Assembly (NCBI GenBank): GCA_951640165.1
Contig: OX621238.1
Location: 27,118,001-27,182,000, forward strand
Direction: 5' to 3'
From: Pseudoips prasinana
Lineage: Eukaryota > Arthropoda > Insecta > Lepidoptera > Nolidae
DNA: 64,000 bases
Shown piece by piece: positions 55,118 through 64,000 of the stretch. The position numbers were made by a program, and so were the translations under genes. The notes under the pieces are model-generated. The model was given only the letters and a program-made list of their open reading frames with translations. It did not search any database and was not told where the DNA came from. How positions within the stretch are numbered: position 1 is the stretch's first letter; each line of letters begins with the position of its first letter.

Positions 55118-56320
55118 TCATTTCGTAAAGACATTACTTATCTACATATGTTTGTTTATAAAGTCATTCAAAAGACGCAGTGGGTTTTTTAGTTTAAGGC
55201 TGGCGATTTTGAGTGTTGGATAATTATTTTTATGTTCAGTTCATTCATCATATTTTTTTTTCACACTAACCCCATTTTTCCTGATCCTTTATAAAGATGA
55301 CGAAAATAATTTATTAATGGCATATGCACTGCGTTGCAGAAAGAATAATACATAATTATAGTTTTAAATTATAGGTTGACAACAAAACAGTATGGCGTAA
55401 TATTAAAAAAGAACCTGTTTCCAAATGTGCAAGACTTTCCATATTATACCTATACCATCAGGACCGGGCACCTGTAATTTTCTCGTTTTAGTTTCTGAAA
55501 AAAATATTATCTAACCTTGCTATTTTAAATTTGGTTGGCTGGGCAATATCTTAAATAATTCTTAACTTGGTTGCTTTTTATTTTTTTAAAGAATAGGATG
55601 GCAAACGAGCAAGTGGGTCACCTGATGGTAAGCGATCACATATTAGTACAAATACTAAATAAACAGTTCAAAACATTACCGATGACATTTCGGTAATATT
55701 TTATACTGTTTATTTAGTGTGTTTTATACCTTATCAGATCAATCTGATATTACATTTGATTTGATTTCGATTTACATTGTCAAAATATTATTTGACATAA
55801 AAATATTATGTACTAGCTTATTAATATAACAGGTTGCCCATTACAATTTGTAACCAATACAGCAATTTATGGTAAACAATATCGCAAGTGACAAACTACG
55901 ATATGTGAATACAAATTGTTTTTATTTAATGGTATTACAATAAACAATAAATATTTTGTAATATCAGAGAGATCAGACAATCCATTTAAAATTACTAAAT
56001 AAAATCTAAAATTGAATATGACAACAAACTTATTATGTACCCTTGTTAATATTATAACAGTTTGTCAATTACAAATTATTATTAATACAACAATTTATAG
56101 TAGACAAAATCACGCAAAAATTGATTTAGAGTGATCTCACTCTTTTGTAATTTGTCGTAATAACTGTCAATCTTTTGCTCAAAGCCGATAACAGAGCTTT
56201 TTTGTTGTTTTTTAACAGTAAACATTAGTTTTCAGCATATGGTCAGATTTTTTTCGATTTTTATCTAAAAATTATATAACGATGGCTTTTTAGAAATCTT
56301 CGTGTTAATACGGTGATGCC
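55118..56320. other. AT-rich sequence with repeat scraps and a hairpin
   Basis: A GATGGTAAGCGATCAC repeat scrap lies at 55600-55645. An imperfect inverted repeat follows at about 55660-55720 (ACTAAATAAACAGT with ACTGTTTATTTAGT, CATTACCGA with CGGTAAT). Two diverged direct repeats (ATTACAA..., AATACA(G/A)CAATTTAT) are at 55845 and 56080. No gene. Confidence 0.4.
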
Positions 56321-56329
56321 ACCCCTCTC

Positions 56330-56766
56330 AGGTGTTGGTTGTCCGGTGTTTGGCTCCTGCGCGACGTATTAGTTCTGGAGAACTTTTTTATCCACTGATT
56401 CTGGAAATATTTTATGAATTATTGTGTTGGTTCGCTGTGAGATATCTTTTCTATTGCTATTGCTTGCTATTTATTTTACCTTTTTCATCATCAAAATAGC
56501 ATCCTCGTATCTTAATATCCTGAAAAACTTCTTGAATTGAATTAATAACTGCTTCTTCATGTTCACACCTGTAGCTTCTTATGTGTGTATTAAATTTATC
56601 TTTAATAATGGTAAAAAACCTTTTATATCTTTCTTCAGTTTTGTTAGGTAGTAATCCATAAATTACGAGAGGCAGATTAGTAGTGGTATAATTAGACCCC
56701 AAGTCTAAATGTAGCGTGTATAGCTGGTAAAAAGAGGGAGCTGCCACCTAAAAGGTTCCGTTACCA
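56330..56766 (-). pseudogene. Mutator-like (MULE) transposase, catalytic-domain remnant
   Basis: Reads FGNGTF, a stop, VAAPSFYQLYTLHLDLGS, then LPLVIYGLLPNKTEERYKRF, FTIIKDKFNT, EEAVINSIQEVFQDIKIRGC and YF. This is the MULE DDE domain pattern: DGTF-x-x-(A/P)-x-x-F-x-QLYT-(I/L)-H, P-(L/V)-V-(Y/F)-x-LL-P-NK(T/S)-E-x-x-Y-x-RFF, D-(F/Y)-E-x-A-x-(I/L)-x-(A/S)-(I/L)-x-x-x-F, then GC-x-FH. The first catalytic Asp (DGTF) is Asn, the DFE block reads CEHE, and the final His is Asp, so it is inactive. A degraded C terminus (ELIRRAGAKHRTTNT) continues to about 56330. The 5' side is cut by the palindromes at 56767. Confidence 0.75.
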
Positions 56767-56822
56767 AAAAAGTCTCCGTATCGATATCGGATAGATATCC
56801 GATATCGATACGGAGACTTTTT
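56767..56822. repeat. 27 bp perfect palindrome, 2-base spacer
   Basis: Arms 56767-56793 and 56796-56822, spacer GA at 56794-56795, no mismatches. Contains ATCGATATCGGATA. Confidence 0.95.
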
Positions 56823-56864
56823 AAGGCGAAGCATAAGTGGTAGATACCACTTATGCTTCGCCTT
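56823..56864. repeat. 20 bp perfect palindrome, 2-base spacer, abutting the previous one
   Basis: Arms 56823-56842 and 56845-56864, spacer GA at 56843-56844, no mismatches. It starts at the very next base after the first palindrome. Confidence 0.95.
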
Positions 56865-56905
56865 GCCTTTTTTTGATGAAGATACTGGTATTTAGAATTT
56901 TATTT

Positions 56906-57094
56906 TCAGCTGGTATATATAGCCTTGAAAAATTTTAATGTTGAGACATTATCTACACTGTTCTGTCTGCAATTCAATTCACTGTAATTTTTGTCGTACA
57001 ATTTTTTCAATTGTGAAAAATCTTTACACTCATTTTGGTTACACTTGTATAGAGCCGATAAAAAAAAACATTTTAATCTTTTTCTGATAAACAT
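56906..57094 (-). other. unassigned 62-codon ORF upstream of the MULE remnant
   Basis: Contains a CNQNEC pair and many Lys/Tyr residues. It could be the 5' part of the same transposase, but no FLYWCH or DDE motif is visible. Weak. Confidence 0.2.
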
Positions 57095-58705
57095 GTATGT
57101 GCGTTTTGTCTATTTTCACTTTGTTTCGCAGCATCCCAAGTAACAAATGCACAGCATTGTGTTCAATTAATACATCACCAATTATTGCCACCACTATTTT
57201 TTATGATAGCTGTCATGCAGTAGAATTTCATTTTCTCTTCGGCTAGATATAAATTAAATAAAGATGACATCAAAATAAAATTAACCGTAAGAAGTAGTTT
57301 GTAATAATGAGTTAAAAGATGGAAGGTAGCGTATGTAGCACAAAATACCCACATTTATTGTTATATAACGCAGATCAACCGATAAACAAAACAGGCATCT
57401 TTATTAATATTAGTTACCACAGACTTCACTAGATGTCGCTAAGAGTATGAGATATATTCCATGTTTTTAATTGTAACAACAGACTAGGGACTAGTGTATC
57501 CCGTACAATTAATTATATTTCTATATATGTCGAGTTTTATAAGTCCCCTATCATGGCCGTATCTTTGAAAAACTAACTCAGATCTCTGAATTCGTGACGA
57601 AATACGTATGTATATGACGAACAACGTTTGTGTCAAAAGTTCAAATATGACGAAATGCGTGAGTGACCTATTGCTTAATTTTATATTGTGTGACAAGCCG
57701 AGAATCCTTTCCAACATATACTGCTGTGATTAGTTTTTAATATTGCTTTGTGCTAAATCCTACGGGTAAAAAAGCTCCGATCCTTATATTTAATTCCAGT
57801 AATAAGCAGCTAAGCTACACATATACATATTTAATACATGCCATGTGTAAAACATATGGCAAAATTTGAAAATACATTTTTTCAAATATTGAACCCCTGC
57901 AAAATATGTTTTTTTTCTCACTCCCGAGTCCGTTCAGCGGCGTTCTTTTGGAGGATGACTGTCTCACAACAGTCTCCTGTTGTGTGACAGTCAAGCGTTC
58001 CGTGTGGTGGCAGTTGCCTACTAATGGATAGCTATTATTATAGCTATTACGGTATCACCAGACTATGAGACTCTGTAACACAAAGTCATTGAAATTTATA
58101 ATATGATTTCGCCAGCTAAAGATTTTTACTGTATAAAATTTTAGTTAATAATGTAAAGAGTACTTAAAGGCGTACAAAACTGAATACTAAAGTGCATTTA
58201 TTTTCTTTAGTAACGGTGGAAGATATCTATGACCTACATCTGATTACGCGAATGAATTTCGTCGAGTCAGTGAGAGCTTCAGTTGAATTATCGGCACCTT
58301 CCCATTCCCGTTCCGACTCATTTGGTAGCGTTTGCACTTTACTTCCAATACGAATCGCTGTAATTTTCATTAGTAACGATGACGCTTGAAGATTTTCGCC
58401 AACACTCAAAGGATCTACAGAAAATATAATCAACTTGAAAAAGTATATTTGTCACGGAGTTGTGGTTTACAGAAGATGAAAGACGCTTTACAAAAATGGT
58501 TACTTTGAAGTTTGATCTGAGGAAAATGTTCGTAAACATATAATTTTAATGTTATTTTGAATATTACAAACGATATTGGTTGATATGGTAACTGAGTGTG
58601 ATTACTGCTGAGAAGCAAACTTTGACGCCAATAAACATTATTTATTTAACAACAAACGGTTGAATTTTCTCAAAAGAAAATGCATTCGGGACACATTTAT
58701 ATCAT
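57095..58705. other. AT-rich sequence, no gene seen
   Basis: Includes a 14 bp inverted repeat (CTGTCTCACAACAG with CTGTTGTGTGACAG, one mismatch) near 57958-57992. Overlapping short ORFs at 58192-58618 lie on both strands and have no recognisable motif. Confidence 0.4.
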
Positions 58706-58707
58706 TA

Positions 58708-58998
58708 TTACAGCTGAAAAAAGTCCACTGCTGGAGAAGCCTGCCCAAGAATCATCTTGGAGGGGATATGCCATAAATTGCCACGCTCTGCAGACGGGTT
58801 GGCGATCGCAGTAAGATAACTACCAGAATAGGAATAACTACCAGAGGACAGGAAAGCTTCCTTCTGTGTACTATGCCCGTACACAGAAGTAAGCTTTCCG
58901 GTCCTCTGGTAGTTATTCCCTCGGATCGGCTTTTACGCCTTCCACGGGACAAGATGTGGTGATGATATTCTGACATTCACCACCGTCACCACAGAGCA
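58708..58998 (-). repeat. SINE-A copy 5 with internal inverted duplication
   Basis: Antisense SINE-A (TGTGGTGACGG at the right; GATTCTTGGGCAGGC, CCAGCAGTGGACTTT at the left). Inside, 58831-58871 is an inverted copy of 58879-58919 (41 bp, two mismatches, 7-base spacer). The right arm is the normal SINE sequence; the left arm is the extra, inverted one. Confidence 0.75.
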
Positions 58999-58999
58999 T

Positions 59000-59710
59000 A
59001 TATGTATCCTAAAACGCATGTTATATGGCACTTGAGCACTAGCTCATTCATATTTAATCGGACGAGTGAGAGACAATGTCTTTGTGTGTTGCATAAATGT
59101 CCTGGCCCCTCGCGTGTGTCACGTCTACAACTGCTTAAATCAAAGTTTGAACTCCAAGGGATTGCCTTCGGGCATGGGTTACTCAGTTGTTCTGGTAAAG
59201 TGTGAGATACTTAACCGGACGTAATGATGAAGGAGGAAGTAAATATTATAATAATAAACTTATATTGAGTAGATGCTGAGTGAAAGAATGAGAAGTGAAA
59301 TGACACTATAGATGATAGATAAGAGGATGACATGTCAGAAATGTTGCTGAAATGACCCGGTTCGTTTGTCTGTGCAAACCAGAAAGTGCAACGAGGTATG
59401 TATTTTCTACTGAGCTAAAATAAGCTCTGAAAATTTAATTAGTATAAAAATGTACGATACTAAGTGATATTTAACCAAAATGGGACAATCAGGGATTTTG
59501 TTGCGCATCATTTTATATTGACGGCTTAATCCCACAGGGCCTGTAAATATTGTCGTATCGTACATTCTGACCAAAACAATTAAATAACACATTTTGAACT
59601 ATCATATGCTATTTTTATTTCGTTTAAATATGTTCCCAAATAAAAAATTATCTAACACCAAATATGTTGAAGTAAAAACACTGAACATCTGCACTTTACG
59701 TCCGTAAGTC
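59000..59710. other. AT-rich sequence, no gene seen
   Basis: No supported feature. Confidence 0.4.
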
Positions 59711-59728
59711 TTTTTTTTTTTTTTTTTT
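59711..59728 (-). repeat. poly-A tail of the retrotransposon
   Basis: A run of 18 T on the plus strand marking the 3' terminus of the minus-strand element. Confidence 0.85.
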
Positions 59729-59989
59729 ATTTATTTTACACAGTAAAAATGAATAAAAACAAGTATATAAAATAAAAGAGTACATAGGCACTGCTTATTT
59801 CTAATGAAATCTCTTCCAACAGGCCCACGAGATGAGATATAGTATGAAAGAGGAATTGTGTGTAGGTTAGTCTAAATATTAAATAAAAACTGATTCAGTC
59901 AGAAGAATATAAATAAACTTACATACAAATACTTAAATAAATACATAAATAGTTCTAAACATACAACCAATACAATAAATAAATATATA

Positions 59990-62910
59990 TTAACATAGAG
60001 AGAGAAAATGTAATTTCACTCGTTTTTTAAATAACGATAGAGTGTCACAGTTTCTTATGTTAGGAGGAAGTGAGTTCCATAACCTGACCGCGCGGATAGT
60101 AAAGGATTGGGAGTAGAATTCAGTTCTATGTGATGGGAATTTTAGGAGGGATAATAGGTGCGACCTACATGGTTTGTTTGGTGAGTGAGTATAGGAGAAA
60201 CGCTCATGTAGGTAGGACGGGAATAAAGGATTATGCAGGATATTAAACAGGAGACATAATATCCGAGTATTTCTGCGAAGGCGGATTGGGAGCCACTTGA
60301 GTTCTTTGCGATATTGAGAAACGTGGTCATATTTTTTTAACCCAAATATAAAACGAATGCACAAATTCTGCAGCCACTCAAGTTTGTCTAAGAGCTCCTC
60401 ATTAGCGTCCAAATAGCAGGCGTCAGCGTAGTCTAGAATGGGCTGAATACGAGTTTGGGAAAGAGATATTTTCGTTTCCAAGGGCAGGAAGTAGTGGAGA
60501 CATTTTAGTGTGTGGAAACAGAAATGTATCTTCTGACTAACACTATTCACCTGAGCTTTCCAAGTCAAGTTGCTATCTAAAATAATACCTAGATTGCTGA
60601 CGGTATCCGTGTAAGGGATAGGCGTATTGCCGAGGTGTATCGTAGGAAAAGAGTTAAAATCTAGAGTGCTACGTATTTGACGGCCGCCAATTATGATAGC
60701 CTGCGATTTTGTTGGGTTAATGTGCAAGCCATAAGACCCAGCCCAGAGATTAATTAAGTGAAGATCTCGATTCATAGCGGAAATTGACTCAAAGATATTG
60801 TCTCTAGTAAAATGGCGGTAAAGCTGCAAATCATCTGCATAAAGATGGAAGTTAGATGAAATTACACTAATAACAGAGTTAATAAAAATAGAAAATAATA
60901 AAGGAGACAGGACGCCACCTTGAGGTACTCCCGCAGTAAGTCTACACCAATCAGATATACAATCATCTTGCTGGACACACTGTGAGCGCCCCCGAAGATA
61001 AGAATCAAACCAAGATACAGCTTTAGAAGAGAAGTTAATAGATTTAAGGATTCCGAGTAAGATGTCAAAATCAACTGAGTTAAATGCGCTGCTAAAGTCA
61101 AGGAGGACAAGGATAGTTAAGGATTGGTTCTCCATAGCCCATCGTATGTCTTCGGTCACTTTGAGGAGTGCCGTAACCTTACTGTGTCCAGCACGGAAAC
61201 CCGATTGATAGGGGATTAGAAGATTGTTGTGAGAGAGAAAGAAAGATAGCTGTCTATGTACAATATGTTCGAGAGATTTTGAGAGAAATGGAAGAATAGA
61301 GATAGGCTGAAAGTGAGATAGTAAAGTGGGATTGGTATTCTTGGGTAGTGGAATAATATAGGCTTGTTTTCAAACCTGAGGAAAACAGGAAGAGAATAAA
61401 GAAAAATTAAAAATATGAGTTAAAATAGGGGTAATAGTGGAAAGGATAGGAATAATCATTTTGGAGCAGAGTTTATCATTACCAACAGCGGCAGAGGAAA
61501 TAGAAAGAATTGATTTCTTGACATCCTCCTCGGATACTGAAGACAGTTCAAAAGGTCTACACTGAGGCATCGGCTGCATAGAAAGTTCCAATAAGGTAGT
61601 GTCCTTGACATGAGAAGCCAAGGAAATAGGAGGAGATGCGAAATGCTTGTTGAGAGCATTCAAGTCGATATTAGTAGGAGAAAAATCTAGAGATTTACCG
61701 ATGCCCTGGGATTTAAGAAATTTCCAAATTAGAGAAGAGTTACGATTTTTGTCAAGGGAATTATGGAAATGGCGTCGTTTGGCATCTCTACACAAATGAT
61801 TGCAGCGGTTCCGAAGGGTTTTATAACGATTAAGGTTACTATCTGTAGGGTTTTTTTTGTACCTTCTTTTGGCTTTGTCTCGGCGACCCATAAATTCTTT
61901 TAAAACTGGGGTAATCCAAGGTGCTGGGTTCCTTATAATTTTGACGCGTCGTAATGGAGCATGGCGATCATAAAGTTTGGTTATGGATGTGGTAAACATT
62001 TCAACTTTTTCATCAGCACTTGAAGCTTTCATTAAATCAGTCCAGTTTATACTACATGCATCATTTTGCAATGCCTCTAGGTTCATACCCTTGAAATTAC
62101 GAAGAAAGGCGTATTGTGGTTTACGTTTGGGAGGACGAATGTTGTAGGACAAGTAAATCAGATCATGGTATGAAAAAGAAGCAGCAAGTTGTCCGTGAGA
62201 GACAGCATGTTCAGGAGAGGAGACAACCATTAGATCTAATAAAGACGGTGAACGATTAGGAAAATGGTGTGTTGCAGAGAGGGGAAGTATATGAAGGTTA
62301 ATGGAGGACAGAATAGATTGAAGATTACGAGTGCGATGATCATTTTTGATCAGGCAAGTGTTAAAGTCACCCATCAAGACTACGTGATCATAAGAAGGGC
62401 AAAGTTCGTTTAGTAGTACATCAAAAGAGTTAAAGTAGTTGATACGGAGATTAGGAATGTAGAAAACACCCAGTAAAATTTTTGTATAATGAAAAGAAAT
62501 TTCAAGGAGAAGATGTTCAGCTGATTCCGGCTGTTGTGGTAGTGATACGCTAATTATTTTATATGGTAAATCAGCTCGTAGATAGATAGCTACACCTCCA
62601 CCACCTTTGCCGATGCGGTCGTTACGAATAACCACATAACCCGGAAGTGCAAAGTGTGGGGAGAGAAGAGATGGTTTAAGAAAGGATTCTGAAATTAACA
62701 GAGCATCTAGATTAGTGCCGCTAAATGAAGCTAGAAGATCAAAGTGATGGCTAGGAATACTCTGAACATTAATATGGGCTATATTGAGGTGAGGTGGTCG
62801 GAAAAAACTGAAGATATGTGGTCATGCAGTAGGGCAGAGGAATCACCATCCGCACTAACGAAACTGTCAGACGAGGAACACGAGAAGAAACTATCGTTCA
62901 TGCTATTCAT
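59990..62910 (-). pseudogene. retrotransposon ORF2: AP endonuclease plus reverse transcriptase
   Basis: It starts at ATG 62910 (MNSMNDSFFSCSSSDSF). That frame stops at 62779-62781; a +1/-1 shift near 62790 joins it to NIAHINVQSI, HHFDLLASFSGTNLDALLIS and LPGYVVIRNDR. Endonuclease motifs follow: GKGGGGVAIYLR, LLLEISF, VVLMGDFNT, LLDLMVVSS and SYHDLIYLSY. TGA at 61370-61372 replaces the Trp of V-W-K-QAYIIPLPK. RT motifs: IPYQSGFRAGHS, LVLLDFSSAFNSVD (motif A), GVPQGGVLSPLLFSIFIN (motif B) and YADD at 60830-60841 (motif C), then the thumb and an RAVRLWNSLPP tail. The gene copies the element's RNA into DNA at a nicked chromosomal target. Only two lesions in about 970 codons suggest a young copy. 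The ORFs beginning at 62635 (GTG) and 61159 are artefacts of these lesions. Confidence 0.9.
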
Positions 62911-62944
62911 GTCTCAGCGCAAGTAAATAAATATAATAAATGAG

Positions 62945-63700
<756 letters not shown>

Positions 63701-64000
63701 TTAAGTTATGTGACGACGGGTTTTTCGTTTAGGCTTAGTCTCGGGCAGCGAGCTCGATTCAGTGGAGATGATAGTGCCGGGAGCGACTGCATCGGCAACT
63801 GTAGTGCTGGACGGATATTTTTTGATGAGGGCATCGAGTTCATCGGATGTTTCTATTTTTCGGCGTGTTTTCTCTGGAGTGAGGATGACTATTTTTCCTT
63901 CAGTCGACCATACATTTATTATGGAGAAATGCTTGCGTGCTGCAATGAATACTCGATGCCTAGTCCGGGTCAGGAACTCAGAGACCGTGATGCCAGAACC
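63701..64000 (-). CDS. retrotransposon ORF1, C-terminal part (runs off the window)
   Basis: Open from the window edge to TAA at 63701-63703, 99 residues and no stop. It reads SEFLTRTRHRVFIAARKHFS, INVWSTEGKIVILTPEKTRR, ETSDELDALIKKY, then a Ser/Thr-rich stretch and a basic end (KPKRKTRR). LT-x-x-x-R-x-x-(F/L)-x-A-A-R-K then V-W-(S/T)-x-x-GK-(I/V)-x-x and a final S-D-x-(E/D)-L is the C-terminal FP-like domain of lepidopteran CR1-type ORF1 proteins. These ORF1s bind nucleic acid and package element RNA. The N terminus (often a PHD-type finger) lies outside. Confidence 0.7.
   Translation of the reverse strand, partial: GSGITVSEFLTRTRHRVFIAARKHFSIINVWSTEGKIVILTPEKTRRKIETSDELDALIKKYPSSTTVADAVAPGTIISTESSSLPETKPKRKTRRHIT

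Overview
This 64 kb window looks like lepidopteran (moth or butterfly) nuclear DNA. It is AT-rich, full of dispersed repeats of types common in Lepidoptera, and without operons, ribosome binding sites or long host ORFs. Repeat and family names below come from recognising motifs by eye, not from a database search. I found no convincing host protein-coding gene. Nearly everything I can assign is a transposable element (TE), mostly broken. The rest is AT-rich intergenic or intronic sequence, plus a few unassigned ORFs that may be exon remnants.

Layout. 0.5-5.4 kb: a non-LTR retrotransposon tail, two copies of a ~580 bp repeat ending in CTTGGCCGG, the first copy of a dispersed repeat ('family C'), tRNA-like fragments and SINE-A. 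6.36-9.41 kb: a 3.04 kb segment bounded by 27 bp terminal inverted repeats (TIRs), with subterminal repeats and a dead transposase-like gene split by a 239 bp MITE. 10.9-20.3 kb: repeat fragments, SINE-B copies, two non-LTR reverse-transcriptase (RT) C-terminal remnants and a Harbinger-type MITE. 20.3-24 kb: unannotated AT-rich DNA. 24-29 kb: a tRNA-derived SINE, an RNase H-bearing non-LTR remnant, a foldback element, SINE-B and a two-copy 215-226 bp tandem repeat. 32-33.9 kb: a nested insertion, a foldback MITE, SINE-B and a tRNA-derived SINE with a 13 bp target-site duplication (TSD). 33.8-39.6 kb: a tandem segmental duplication (about 3.0 and 2.7 kb units) whose copies differ by insertions and newly formed hairpins. 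40-53 kb: a dead Tc1-like transposase, several non-LTR fragments and SINEs, including a 5S-rRNA-like one. 53.6-57.1 kb: an 85 bp tandem duplication, a tRNA-derived SINE and a Mutator-like (MULE) transposase remnant next to two back-to-back perfect palindromes. 59.7-64 kb: a nearly full-length CR1/Jockey-type element on the minus strand. Its ORF2 (endonuclease plus RT) has one frameshift and one stop, and its ORF1 runs off the window.

How the parts fit. SINE-A and SINE-B carry the same 3' tail as the non-LTR element seen at 16.7 kb and 32.2 kb, so they probably used that element's enzyme. Nesting gives relative ages: the tRNA-derived SINE at 33.5-33.9 kb predates the segmental duplication, which predates unit-specific insertions. 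The most interesting loci are the TIR-bounded element at 6.4-9.4 kb, the twin palindromes at 56.8 kb, and the tandem duplication with its hairpins.
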